A program made the translations under genes and the position numbers. Under the pieces are notes generated by a model. It saw only the letters and a program-made list of their open reading frames with translations. It was not told where the DNA came from and did no database searches. Shown here one piece after another: positions 47,040 to 58,211 of a stretch of 64,000 nt of DNA. Source of the DNA: Valencia hispanica (lineage: Eukaryota > Chordata > Actinopteri > Cyprinodontiformes > Valenciidae); contig OY747721.1 in assembly GCA_963556495.2 (NCBI GenBank), forward strand, positions 34,410,849 through 34,474,848, written 5' to 3'. Position 1 is the first letter of the stretch. Each line of letters begins with the position of its first letter.

Positions 47040-47530
47040 GCAATATCCAGCTGCTACTTTCCAGGTCATCTGCCATCCTTCCGTGTGTACGTGCTCTCTC
47101 ACATAAATACGCCAGACCAAGCACACGTCTCGGACACGGCCTCCATTCCCACCTGTCATCTGTCATCAGTGGCGTTGTCATTAGCAGCAGCCTTCCAGAA
47201 CAGCCTTCGCAACGTCATTCTGCTAATTAACAATAAACAGTGTGACATCCAGTAATTTATTACCACTGTCCCACAGCTCCGAATTTGCCCAGCACCGAGG
47301 TGCCACGCACTCACAGAGGCTGCAGTTACCTTAAAATCAACACAGACAGAGTTGTAGGAAAGAACTTTATCATTTGCAATGCAAACCGGCTGTCCATACC
47401 ATCTCACTTCATGTTTTTCTCTTCAGATCTAATCAAAAATGAATTATTGTACAGGAAGAATTATGCCCCAGCATGCCTCATTGTATTTCTTCATCCAATT
47501 TGGCTCCTAGAGCACTATTACATTTAGCCA
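47040..47530. other. Candidate conserved non-coding element
   Basis: About 490 bp of repeat-free, balanced-composition sequence with dense potential binding motifs: CTGCTAATTAACAATAAACA (homeodomain and forkhead or Sox-like cores), CAGTAATTTATTACC and AGGTGCCACGCACTC. Open frames on both strands are short and motif-free. It is the block in this window that most resembles a vertebrate enhancer, but this is by eye. Confidence 0.35.
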
Positions 47531-47693
47531 GGACATTTAAAGTTTGTCAAACTGTAGATTTTCTTTTAGGTTTGTACACAGCGCTTTGCAAACATTTTCA
47601 TGCTTGTTAATAAAAAAAAAAAAGTTCTTACTCTTACTTACTTTTTATGTTTGATAGATAAAATGGAAATAATAAAGAATGTTTGAAATAGAG

Positions 47694-47920
47694 CAGGGGT
47701 CTCAAACTCCAGTCCTTTAGGGTTGGTGATCTGCAACATTTAAATGTGTATCTGGTCCAACACAGCTGAATCTAATTGTTAAATTGCCTCCTCTGCAGGC
47801 AGTTACATTCTACAGGGTCCTACTGATGACCTAATTATTTGATTCAGGTGTGTTGAAACTGAGACACGCTTAAAAGTTGCAGGACACCGGCCCCTCGAGG
47901 ACTGGAGTTTGAGACCTCTG
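47694..47920. mobile_element. hAT-type short element, complete with target duplication
   Basis: The terminal repeats CAGGGGTCTCAAACTCCAGT (47694) and, inverted from 47920, CAGAGGTCTCAAACTCCAGT differ at one position. The flanks AAATAGAG (47686-47693) and GAATAGAG (47921-47928) are an 8-bp duplication with one mismatch. 227 bp, non-coding. Confidence 0.85.
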
Positions 47921-47984
47921 GAATAGAGGGATGTGACCGAACTAGAGCTGCTTCGGCTCTAGTCAAACTGCTGAGTTTAAAGGG

Positions 47985-48060
47985 AAGATAAATCCCGTGA
48001 CCAAAGAACACCAAATCTATAGTAAAGCATGGAGGTGGAAGCAATATGTGTTGGGACAAA
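47985..48060 (+). pseudogene. Small Tc1-like transposase fragment
   Basis: AGTAAAGCATGGAGGTGGAA reads SKAWRWK in one frame and VKHGGG in another. The latter, followed by SN-CWG-like sequence, is the Tc1 GGGS block. Only about 75 bp are recognisable. Confidence 0.4.
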
Positions 48061-48125
48061 ACTACAAAAAAAGTATTGTAGGCCCTGAAGCTTCAGCCTG
48101 GACTGCTGGTCCGTCACACCATACA

Positions 48126-48345
48126 GTCAGTGACGTGCGGTCAGGGGAGGCAGATGAGGCATTGCTCACCTGTCATAATGACAAGCACAATCGGCACTAA
48201 AATGTTGACAGAAAAAATTATGTTTCAGATTATCTGTTCTACATATTTGTTTTATTTTATGGTCGAAATTGTTGAATTTATAAAACATAATACATTTACG
48301 CATTACCTGCAGAGTGAGGTGGGGTGAAGTGCGAGGTGAGGCAGT
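48126..48345 (+). mobile_element. hAT-type short element fragment
   Basis: Begins CAGTGACGTGCGGTCAGGGG, a common fish hAT-derived end, followed by GAGGCAGATGAGGCA. A GAGGTGAGGCAGTG segment near 48330-48345 may be part of the other end. Confidence 0.45.
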
Positions 48346-48544
48346 GCTGTATTGTGTCTCACCTCTAGTGGCGCTGTATCACACAAAGTGAATAAAGCAG
48401 GCAGTTTGTGCATGCTCATTTCGGTCTCTCTTTATATTGCCAATATACATGTTTGATAACACATGTACAACACATGCTGATGTTCTACAATCTGTCTAAT
48501 ATATTTGACAAATGAGTGTAACATATTTGGTCTTTCTGATTGGC

Positions 48545-48622
48545 CTTAAACTGCGATGGACTGGCGACCTGTCCAGGGTGTACCCCACCTCTCTCCCAGT
48601 GACTGCTGGAGATAGGCACCAG
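48545..48622 (+). repeat. SINE-like repeat fragment
   Basis: GACTGGCGACCTGTCCAGGG through GGAGATAGGCACCAGCC is the 3' body of the family at 1125-1497. Confidence 0.75.
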
Positions 48623-48689
48623 CCTAAAATGAAGGCAACGAAAGATGATTTTAACACGTTATGAGTGTTATGGAGATATTTGTATTTGA

Positions 48690-48955
48690 AGCGCATGCAC
48701 TTCATATACAAAGGGTAGTCAGTTCAAACCCCCGCTCTGCCTCTATAGTAGAATCCTTGGGCAAAACACTTCACCCCCCCTTGCCTGCTGGTGGTGTTTA
48801 GAGATCCTGGTGGTGCCGATTCTATGGAAACCTCGCTTCTGTCAGTTTGTCAGCTGTGAATGTGTGCATGAATGACTGAAGGCAGCATAATGGGCTTTGG
48901 GGTCCTTTGGAGTAGATAAAGTGCTTTATAAACACAGGTCATTTACCATTTGTAC
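48690..48955 (+). repeat. tRNA-derived SINE (second family)
   Basis: The B-box-like CAGTTCAAACCCC is at about 48718. It is followed by TTGGGCAAAACACTTCACCC, a GGTGGTG block and the 3' end GTGCTTTATAAACACAGGTCATTTACCATTT, which is the tail of a common teleost SINE. Confidence 0.7.
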
Positions 48956-49824
48956 TCTGTTTCTGATGTGTTTTTTTTTGCTACATTCTGCATACCTGAA
49001 TCAGTTATTACATCAGCCATTTACACACTCAGCTACATAATAAAAGCAGTGCAAACCAATTTTCTGTGTGACTTTCCATTTCTTTAAATAGAACCATCAA
49101 CATTACGAAGCTACAGCACAGTCTACAAACAAAGAGAACAAATGCACTAATTCCTTATTGTGTTCCAATTTCACATATAAAGGAAAGGTTTTGGTTTTTT
49201 TCCCTAAAGTTTCACTTTTACAGACACATCTAGTTGCCACAGCAGCTTTGAATTTAAGCCAATCTTTAATTCCTAACATATTTCAAGAAAGCTGTCATAC
49301 ATGTAGCATAATTAAGACATTTTTCATTCCTGTAATCAGAGCGCAGATAGCTTAGCTAAAGGATTATACTTTTACTAGAAGAATTGTGATGAACAATGTT
49401 CTTGTCATTTTTGGACCATTTGTAATCTTCTTTTTTTTGTAATGGGAGCATAATAGCATGATAACGGGCATTTATCTGTTACAACTGTTAAAATTGACAC
49501 TATATGGAAAGTAAAATGTAGAAACATCCAAAACCCAATTTTCTGTTTCCTTCTTCATGCTTCCAAGAGACTGGGGACTATCAGGTCCCCTAAGGCTGAT
49601 TAATAATCATATGTCAACCAATCATGGATCGGTTTGCTTCTGTGGGAGCAGCAAACAAGATAGAAGCAAATTCTTAAGTTTTAAAACAGGAGCCTACTTT
49701 TGATCAGAAAGCAAATCACAAACTTCAATGTAATTTCATTTGTATTCAGCTTACTTTACACTGGTACCCCTAAATAAGACATGACAGCCAAGTGCCTTCA
49801 GAGGTCACCTAATTAGTAGGTAGT
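48956..49824. other. No recognised feature
   Basis: AT-rich. A 65-codon frame at 49158-49355 has no motif. Confidence 0.4.
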
Positions 49825-50349
49825 CCTTTTGTGTATAATGTTAAGTCAGTGTGGAAAAAAAGCTGCTCTTCTTTGCAGGATTCAAAGGTTTGAACATTGG
49901 TGAACAAATAGCCTCAAGAAGACTGAGGAACGATGCAGACAGGTCAGGGAGAAGGTTGTGGAGAAGTTTACAGCAGGGCTGATAATACAACACACCAAGC
50001 ATTGGACATCTTAAAGAGATAGTTAAATCTATCACCTGAAAGAGGAAAGAGTATGGCACAACTGCACACCTAACAAGACAGGGATGTGCACCTAAACTAA
50101 CAGACCAAGTAAGGAAACCATTAATCAGAGAAGAAGCCAACAGGCTCATGGTAGTTCTAAGGCAGCTCCAGAGGTCCACAGCTCAGATCATGGAATCCTT
50201 TAACAGGACAGCTTTTAGTTGTGTACTCCACAAATCTTAGGTGGAATGAAGGAAGCCATGGGAAGTCCCATTTGCAGTCTGCAACAAGCCATATAAAGGA
50301 CACAACAGACAGACCAGAACTTTAGGGCCATATACAAAATACTATCTGT
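49825..50349 (+). pseudogene. Decayed Tc1-like transposase, N-terminal half
   Basis: Collinear with 55340-55760 of the nearly complete Tc1 at 54979-56560: CAGGTCAGGGAGAAGGTTGT, then the GTATGGCACAACTG and ACCTAACAAGACAGGG segments (equivalent to the YGTT and LPRQG parts), and CCACAGCTCAGATCATGGAA. Many stops. The right half resumes at about 52025 after other insertions. Confidence 0.7.
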
Positions 50350-50470
50350 CAGGGATGCACGATATATCAGCGTGAAGATGGGTATTGGCTGATGTTAGCC
50401 ATTTTTTTAACATACTGTATTGGTATCAACCCCATAATCAAAACCGCGCCGATATTAATTACCAGTATTC
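50350..50470 (+). mobile_element. hAT-type fragment inserted in Tc1 relic
   Basis: CAGGGATGCACGATATATCA is a known type of hAT-derived terminus in vertebrates; GGGTATTGGCTGATGTTAGC follows. The opposite end is not found. Confidence 0.55.
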
Positions 50471-50544
50471 CTTTCCATCTTGTGTCCTTTGTGTATGTGT
50501 TTCAGGATGGGAAGGAGAGGGGTTCAGTCTCTCGAGCTGCCTCT

Positions 50545-51995
50545 TCACCTGACTTCTAGAGACAGACAAGTGGGAGGGGAGACAAAGGGAGCAGCAGCAT
50601 CTGCTGACCTGGTTGAAGACAAACGTGTGGAAGCAGAAGACTCCCTGACTGAGGTGGAAGATAAAACATCGGAGGTGTGACAGGAAATCTGTGGGTCAGA
50701 GGAGGGTGGGATATCTGTTTGGCTGGGGACAAAGGAGGAAGATGCTGAGCTTGATCCTGAACTGAACCTGTTGAAGAATGTGTTCAGTTCATTGGCTCCG
50801 TCTAGGCTTCCATCTATCCAATCCTTCTTGTGTTTAAAGCCTGGGATCTTCTTAATCCCTGACCAGACATCTTTGATATTTTTCCTCTGCAGTTTGCTCT
50901 TCAGCTTCTTCCTGTATGCCTCCTTGCTGTCTCCCTCCTTGAAGTCTCTTTTTTTCTTGTTTAGCAGCTCCTTCAGGTCACAGGTGATCCAGGGTTTGTT
51001 ATTAGGGAAGCATCTCATTGTTCTGGTGGGGTTTATGTTCTCCACACAGAAGTTTATATAGTCAGTCCCACACGCAGTCATGACATTAATTGTCCTCTCC
51101 ATGTGCTTGGCAAAGACTTATCCAGTTTGTGGTCTCAAAACAACCCTGCAGGGTTTCTTCAGCTTCCTGTGACCACTTCCTCAGACTCAACTTTTAGTCT
51201 GTAGCTTAGCGACAACAGAACTGATGACATCACATGCATTGTCGGCAACGGCAGAAGGTGAAATATAAACAATTGCCTAAACAACACTGGTGAATTCTCT
51301 AGGTGAGTAATATGGAAGAAAAGCTACTGCCAAGAGTTCAATATCTGGGCTGCAGAAGCAACATTTCACAGTAACATGTCCTGGATGACACTATCTGTTG
51401 TAGAAAAGCACTGCTACTCCACCTCTCTTTCTTTTCATGTTCCTCTTCATATCTCTCTCTGCTCGTATAGTCAGGAAGCCTGGCAGGAAGCCTGGCAGAC
51501 GCCGTTGGAGTCAGGGATATGATCCTGCAGCCACGTCTCAGAGAAACACATAACACTGCATTCCCAATACAGTGGCTGAGTCCTTGTACGGACTTGTAAT
51601 TCATCCATCTTGTTAGCCAGTGATATCACACTGCCCATTATGATCAATGGAAGAGATAGTTTGAATTTCCACCTTCTCTGTCTCATTTTTGCTCCTGCTC
51701 TGCATCCATACCTCCTCCTTCTCAACTCATCAGGGATTTGTGGCTTATTTTGAGGTATTTTCTCAACATTTGCCAAGTTAATCAGCTGCCCCCGGCTGTA
51801 AACCACCTTGTTGCCAAGGTTACGCATCATATCAAAAGGTCCTACCAGCTTCACAGTATCAAAAACTGGAAAGAATACTGGCCCAAAGAATGCAATCTTT
51901 CCTCAAGAAAACGGAGAAAGCAACCACCAAAAAAACTAAATTCAATATGCAGCCACCCACAGCAGCGCAATTCTCAAATTTTATATTTTATTTAA
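50545..51995 (-). pseudogene. Rex1/CR1-like LINE, endonuclease region fragment
   Basis: On the minus strand: RRRRYGCRAGAKMRQRRWK then SLPLIIMGSVISLANKMDEL and CSVMCFSETWLQDHIPDSN (51730-51500), the start of the apurinic-type endonuclease; then the linker after it, NKPWITCDLKELLNKKKRDF, DVWSGIKKIPGFK and LDGANELNTFFNRF (51010-50780). The roughly 400 bp between are too short for a whole endonuclease domain and contain unrelated-looking sequence, so the domain is deleted internally. The RT is absent. The 19345-19862 fragment may be the C-terminal end of the same family. Confidence 0.75.
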
Positions 51996-52024
51996 ATTAG
52001 TATTATTTTTAAATAAGGGTGAAT

Positions 52025-52290
52025 GGTCCAGAAAGAAAAGCAGTTTGAGGTTGATGAGGACTTCATACTGGGGTGAAGGTTCACCTTCCAGCATGGAAAC
52101 AATGGGAAACATACAGCCAGAGCTACAACAAAATGGTTTAAATCAAAACATATTATGTATTAAAATGGTTGATGAATCTGTGGCAAGACTGCTGTTCATT
52201 GACACTCTACATAAAATCTGACAAAAAATAGGAAAGAAATTCTGTCTCCAGATGCACTTCCCATCTAGTTTTCTCACCTAAAATGTCAAA
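52025..52290 (+). pseudogene. Decayed Tc1-like transposase, C-terminal half
   Basis: GGGGTGAAGGTTCACCTTCC, ATACAGCCAGAGCTACAACA, ATCTGTGGCAAGACTGCTGT and TTCTGTCTCCAGATGCACTT align in order with 56035-56280 of the Tc1 copy at 54979. The NDPK segment is corrupted. About 300 bp of the middle of the gene are lost between this and 49825-50349. Confidence 0.65.
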
Positions 52291-52984
52291 ACCACCAGCA
52301 AGTTTGCAATAATCATTCTCCGGTTCATATTGAGTCTAAGGTGTTATTCTTTAAAAACAAAAAAGGGAATTCTAGCTAAAGAAGCTATTTTGTGAGAAAA
52401 AAATTAAAGGAAACATGCCTAAAATTAATCACTCAAGGAGTTTTTTTTGACAGCCTCCATTTATTACAGTTATTCAACTGGTGGACGCAATGATTGCTGG
52501 CATTACGAGCAGTAGAGAAGCTAATGGTCCTTTACATGACATAAATGATGCCGGTACAGACTTTACCACCCTTTACTATTACTGTAGAGACAAGTCGGAT
52601 AGTTTTTAAAGCATACATGGATGAAATGAAAAAAAAAAAAATAGGAAAGAAGTGAGGTAAAAAGAGGGAGGGAGGGAGTGCAAAGCAGGGGAAACTGAGG
52701 TTAAGAGAAGAGGTAGTGGAATTGGGTGTACTGGGAGGTAAAGATGACAAAAATTAAAGTAAGAAAAGAGGATATTAAGGATGTGAAATAAAAATAGAAA
52801 ACAAATTCTGTATCAGATGTTGACGACATCTGAATGAAAGAGCACTCAGAGTAAAAACCAGTCAAAATTTGAAGAAGACTGTGAGTGGCATGCAACTAGC
52901 CACATGAAAATCATCATGAGAATGTGAAGATGGATATACTAAGGATGGAGCTGAAGGTGGAAATGAAAAATGGACAAAGTTACT
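52291..52984. other. Unassigned
   Basis: Purine-rich stretch at about 52620-52900 (AAAGAGGGAGGGAGGGAG-type). No gene. Confidence 0.4.
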
Positions 52985-53200
52985 CACTGTGCTGATTAAC
53001 TGCCTAACAGAACAGCCAATATACCAGCGCCACAAATTATTTCAGCCAGGCATGAATATCCAGTAATTACTGACTGCGAGGACAAAGCAGTACATTTATC
53101 AGCTGAAGGGAACAGCAGCTGGACAAAGACTGGCCCACTGCTGTTTCTGAAGGGCCATTTGTCCCATTTGGGGTCATGTTTTGTCCCGAGAAAAAAACTT
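52985..53200. other. Candidate conserved non-coding element
   Basis: Balanced, repeat-free block with ATTAACTGCC, CAATATACCAGCGCC and CAGTAATTACTGACTGCG (the last contains a palindromic homeodomain-type core). Not tested by alignment. Confidence 0.3.
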
Positions 53201-53444
53201 TTTTCCAGCTTTTTATTGTTCCGTTTCCTCCATTTTGTGTCCAAGGTAAACATTTTTCATTTAACAAAGGCTTGAGAACCTCGGGTTTTCTTAACTACTG
53301 GCTTAATTCAACACTGGTAAATGTTACTGTTGGTACTCAGCAACCATTAAGTGTCGTTGAGTAACACATTCAGTGATGCTGTATTTTACAATTCAGTTCA
53401 GTTTTATTTAAATAAGAAATGTCATGTGAAGGTATTATACAAGA
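53201..53444. other. Unassigned
   Basis: No recognised feature. Confidence 0.4.
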
Positions 53445-54765
53445 CAAACAGCTCATATTCACAAATAACCAGAGAAAATACAAAAAGCAGTATTGAAAGT
53501 ATGCTTTTATTTATTAAAGAAAAAAAGGTATCAACACCAATCTGGCCCTATGTGAAAAAGTAAGCACCTCCTTGTTAAATCAGGAGTTAACTGTGATTGT
53601 CCACATTCTTTAGAAAGCTAATTACAACCTGACAAGCCAAAGCTGGGCCTTATTACTACTTAACCTGTGAATCAGGAAATCACTTAAATAGAACCTGCGT
53701 GACAACACAAAGTAGACTAAAAGACTTCAAAAAGCAACGCAATATGACCCAATCTATGGAAATGTCAGAACAAAGTCACCTACATCAATTGGTCTGGAAA
53801 GGGTTAAAAGTCAGTGAGAGCCATAACCTACAAATTGAGAAAACGTGGAACAGTGGAGAACCTTCCCACAAGTGGCCAGCCAAGCAAAATTTCTTCGAGT
53901 TCACTGACAACTTATCCAGAATGCCACAAAAAAGGCCAGAACAACATCTCAACCACTGCAAACCTCACTTGCCTCAGTAAAGGTCAGTATTCCTGATTTA
54001 ACGGTTATAAAACATTGGGAAAAATTGGCCTTCAAGGTAGAATTCCAAAAGAAGTCATGTGTAAAAAACATCTTAACAATCCCCAAGACTTTTGGGGAAG
54101 AAGTCAGTGGACTGATGAGAAAAAGTGGAACTTCTTAAATAAAGGGCATCTTGTTACATCTGACATAACATTAACACAGCGTTTTAAACAACAACACCCT
54201 ACTGAAAATTCACCCTGGTGGTGGTAGTATGATGGTGTGGGAAAGCTTTGGATCTTCCGCACATGGATAACTTGTATAAAATGGATAAAATGTTAATTGA
54301 TGGAATCATTAATTTCTGGAAAATTTCCGGCCATCAGTTTGTGAGCTCGAGCTTAGCTGCCGTTTGGTTGCAAAGCAGGACAATAATCCTGCAGCAGGCC
54401 CACTTCCGAGTGGTTAACAAAATAAACTGACATTTTTAGAAAGAAAAAGTTTAAGCCCTGACGGGAATACAAGTTAGATCCTGTGAGATTAAACAGACCG
54501 ATCACCCTTTAAAAACACTTCAGCCTGTGATATTCGATTCTGCAAAGAAGAGAGTGCCAAAAACTCCTTCACAGAAAGAAAAAACATCATTCAAAATAAG
54601 CGCAAAAGCTTGATGGCAGTTGTTCCTGTCAAGGGTCGCCAAAATAAGAGATTATGTTAAGAAAGCAATTACTTTCCCACATAGAACTAGTTTGGTTTGA
54701 ATTCAAACACTTGAAAACTGCATTTGCATTTACTCAGTGTATCTGATTTTCTTTGATTATCTACA
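53445..54765 (+). pseudogene. Decayed Tc1-like element (third family)
   Basis: The left part (53500-53700) has the long-terminal-repeat style sequence CTATGTGAAAAAGTAAGCAC. The coding relic follows: QSRLKDFKKQRNMTQSMEM..., then SHNLQIEKTWNSGEPSHKW, QWTDEKKWNF (53930-54140), and a PGGG-like block at about 54215. Many stops. The right end (about 54640-54690) has AGCAATTACTTTCCCACATA, matching the inverse of the left terminal sequence only loosely. Confidence 0.65.
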
Positions 54766-54774
54766 ACATTTAAG

Positions 54775-54950
54775 TCCATCCATCCACTGTGTATCCATGC
54801 TTGTCCTTGCAGCGTCGCGGGGGGCTGGTGTCTATCTGCAGCGGTCATTCGGCGAGAGGAGGGTACACCCAAGACAGGTCCCCAGCCCATCACAGGGCAA
54901 AGGAGAACACACAGGACAATAAACCATTCACACACACAAACCCATATCAA
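54775..54950 (-). repeat. SINE-like repeat, reverse fragment
   Basis: The complement includes GGACCTGTCTTGGGTGTACC and GTGTGTGTGAATGG, the 3' half of the family at 1125-1497, ending in TGGATGGA at its 3' side (54778). Confidence 0.75.
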
Positions 54951-54978
54951 GGGAATTTATATACTCAGAATTTATATA

Positions 54979-56560
54979 CAGTGGCTTGCAAAAGTATTCG
55001 GCCCCCTTGAACTTTTCCACATTTTGTCGCATTACAGCCACAAACATGAATCAATGTTATTGGAATTCCACATGAAAGACCAATACAAAGTGGTGTACAC
55101 GTGAGAAGTGGAACAAAAATCATACATGATTCCAAACATTTTTTGCAAATAAATAACTGAAAAGTGGGGTGTGCGTAATTATTCAGCCCCCTTTGGTCTG
55201 AGTGCAGTCAGTTGCCCATAGACATTGCCTGATGAGTGCTAATGACTAAATAGAGTGCACCTGTGTGTAATCTAATGTCAGTACAAATACAGCTGCCCTG
55301 TGACAGCCTCAGAGGTTGTCTAAGAGAATGTTGGGAGCAACAACACCATGAAGTCCAAAGAACACACCAGACAGGTCAGGGATAAAGTTATTGAGAAATT
55401 TAAAGCAGGCTTAGGCTACAAAAAGATTTCCCAAGCCTTGAACATCCCACGGAGCGCTGTTCAAGGGATCATTCAGAAATGGAAGGAGTATGGCACAACT
55501 GTAAACCTACCAAGACAAGGCCGTCCACCTAAACTCACAGGCCGAACAAGGAGAGTGCTGATCAGAAATGCAGCCAAGAGGCCCATGGTGACTCTGGACG
55601 AGCTGCAGAGATCTACAGCTCAGGTGGGGGAATCTGTCCATAGGACAACTATTAGTGGTGCACTGCACAAAGTTGTCCTTTATGGAAGAGTGGCAAGAAG
55701 AAAGCCATTGTTAAAGGAAAACCATCAGAAGTCCCGTTTGCAGTTTGCCACAAGCCACAGCAAACATGTGGAAGAAGGTGCTCTGGTCAAATGAGACCAA
55801 AATGGAACTTTTTGGCAAAATGCAAAACGCTATGTGTGGCGGAAAACTAACACTGCCCATCACTCTGAACATACCATACCCACTGGCAAATATGGTGGTG
55901 GCAGCATCATGCTCTGGGGGTGCTTCTCTTCAGCAGGGACAGGGAAGCTGGTCAGAGTTGATAGGAAGATGGATGGAGCCAAATACAGGGCAATCTTGGA
56001 AGAAAACCTCTTGGAGTCTGCAAAAGACTTGAGACTGGGGCGGAGGTTGACCTTCCAGCAGGACAACGACCCTAAACATAAAGCCAGGGCAACAATGGAA
56101 TGGTTTAAAACAAAACATATCCATGTGTTAAAATGGCCCAGTCAAAGTCCAATCGAGAATCTGTGGCAAGATCTGAAAGCTGCTGTTCACAAACGCTGTC
56201 CATCTAATCTGACTGAGCTGGAGCTGTTTTGCAAAGAAGAATGGGCAAGAATTTCAGTCTCTAGATGTGCACAGCTGGTAGAGACATACCCTAAAAGACT
56301 GGCAGCTGGAATTGCAGCAAAAGGTGGTTCTGCAAAGTATTGACTCAGGGGGCTGAATAATTACGCACACCCCACTTTTCAGTTATTTATTTGCAAAAAA
56401 TGTTTGGAATCATGTATGATTTACGTTCCAGTTCTCACGTGTACACCACTTTGTATTGGTCTTTCACGTGGAATTCCAATCAAATTGATTCATGTTTGTG
56501 GCTGTAATGTGACAAAATATGGAAAAATTCAAGGGGGCCAAATACTTTTGCAAGCCACTG
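54979..56560 (+). mobile_element. Nearly full-length Tc1-like transposon
   Basis: 1582 bp. The inverted terminal repeats are about 212 bp: 54979 CAGTGGCTTGCAAAAGTATT and the inverted copy ending at 56560. TA precedes it; CA follows where TA is expected, one mutation away. The single gene lies between. Compared with the other Tc1 copies here it is by far the best preserved, and so the youngest, but its transposase is dead. Confidence 0.92.
55348..56343 (+). pseudogene. Tc1-like DD34E transposase, broken
   Basis: ATG 55348 begins the paired-like N-terminus: the first helix-turn-helix ISQALNIPRSAVQGIIQKW, the GRPPKL hook, and a second helix-turn-helix to about residue 115. A small deletion near 55750 shifts the frame, and a one-base loss near 55812 restores it. 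The catalytic triad has its first residue changed: WSNETK has asparagine (AAT 55790-55792) for aspartate. The second aspartate is in FQQDNDPKHKA (56062-56064) and the glutamate in SPIENLW (56155-56157). Four residues are deleted just before that glutamate, so the spacing is 30 rather than 34. The stop is at 56341. Four independent lesions make it inactive. Confidence 0.92.
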
Positions 56561-57765
56561 CAAGTCTTTTGGAAGCCAGAGTATCTGGTTGATAAATCAC
56601 GCATTACCCAGGAGAACATGAAAACTCCCTGCATAAGTTGATCATAAAATGCCAGCTGGTAAAAAGTTGGCCACTAAAGGAAGCCAAGCTGACAACATCG
56701 TGCCATTACCTTGGTAGCAATCCCTTCTCCTGAGCAAGCATAAATTAACATTTTAGTCAATCCAATGATTTGGGAAAAGTTTCTTAATTTGAATTGTAAT
56801 TATTTCAACCAATTATGTAAAATCGTGTTGAGGCAAAGCAAACTGTGAGTAATGCAATTAAAGTATTTATCATACATGAAGAAAAGGGATATGCCTGGTT
56901 TAAAAATTCCATAAAAGTAGGGAAATCTTAGCTAGGGGGGGATGTAATGCTAGACTGGTTCTCCACAGTGGCTAATAAGATAATATACATGTTTGCTTGG
57001 CAGATGCAGGTGTTGCAAATGACAGAGTTGCCTTTGGGTTCATGGACGCTGGCACACTAGCAATACCTACAGGTACACCTACAGTATAGGAAAGATATCA
57101 CTAATTATTATTATCAAAACCTGCAGTTGTTTGTCAGAAGGAGTTGGAATAGGCTTCTGACCAGCTGCTGGAATTATTTTGCATCTCACCTGACTTGAAA
57201 GTTGGAACTTGATATTAAACTGAAATTCCATCCAACTGAACTCCTTTCTGGTTGCAGGTCGGAAAGAACAAGAATTTGCTAATTGTACGATTCAGTGATC
57301 AGGGTAACTATTATCAGTACAGCAAGCTGATAATGTATCAGGAACCTTTTCATTATCTAATTACTACAGTTCTATGTGCATCTAATTTAATGAGCTAAAC
57401 CAGCAAAAGCATCAGCCTGTTTCACACATCAAGTGGCTTCTAGTCCTTCATAAAACACCCATCAAAGTTTCAGAAACAAAGTTGTCACTGGAGAACCAAA
57501 TAAGGTGTATAACTAACTCAGCAGGATCAATAAAATCATGTTTGTATTGGAAGTGTCACTCCTATTGAAGAGACTACCTTTAGAGTTACCTGAAGTTTAA
57601 TGAATGGTTTTGTCCTGACAGATTTTATCGCAACCACTCCAGTTGGTGCTAATGACAACAAAACTCAATCAAACAACCCCTGTGGTGGTCCCCATGGATT
57701 TCTGCTTTGAGTTCACCAACTAGCTGGTCGCGTATACAGTCTGTTGTCACTACATCAGCCCTTAA
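56561..57765. other. No recognised feature
   Basis: AT-rich, with no repeat family or credible open frame. Confidence 0.4.
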
Positions 57766-58207
57766 AGAGCATATTGCAGGTTAAATATTTTCTCAAATGC
57801 ATATAAAATGTTGTCCAAAAATTACTATTTATAACGTTAATTGTGGCTATTTTAAATTTCAAAATGCATAAAGGCACAAATTTTAATTAAAATGTTTCAT
57901 AATCTTGACCTGTGACGTAAGAGGAGGAGGGGGGGGGTCATATGCTATGCGCTGCCTCAGCTCAGTTGGTAGTTATCAGGTGGGAGCGGTCATGTTATCA
58001 AGAGTCAGTGTTTTCACTAGTTTTCACTAGCTGACAGGACTCCCTTTCTGCTACGTTACTTCCGGTCTGGTGGGGGTTAAATCTCCTCACAAAAAACGAC
58101 TCCAAAGCTAAAATAATTTATTTATGAGTACATTTATATTTAGAAGGGTTCCTATTATATTTCTCTAAACAGTGGATTAAGGAGGGCTCTAACCTGCAAC
58201 CTGCACT
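57766..58207. mobile_element. TTAA-flanked short element (Kolobok-like)
   Basis: TTAA at 57762-57765 and 58208-58211. The ends are AGAGCATATTGCAGGTTA and, inverted, AGTGCAGGTTGCAGGTTA, 15 of 18 identical. The AG start and TTAA target match the element at 2460-3433. 442 bp with no coding capacity. It has a G run at about 57928-57936. Confidence 0.75.
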
Positions 58208-58211
58208 TTAA

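Noticed and set aside
50545..51102. A host gene with a Ser-rich tail
   Set aside because: The NKPWITCDLKELLNKKKR and ANELNTFFNRF blocks are the LINE linker between endonuclease and RT.
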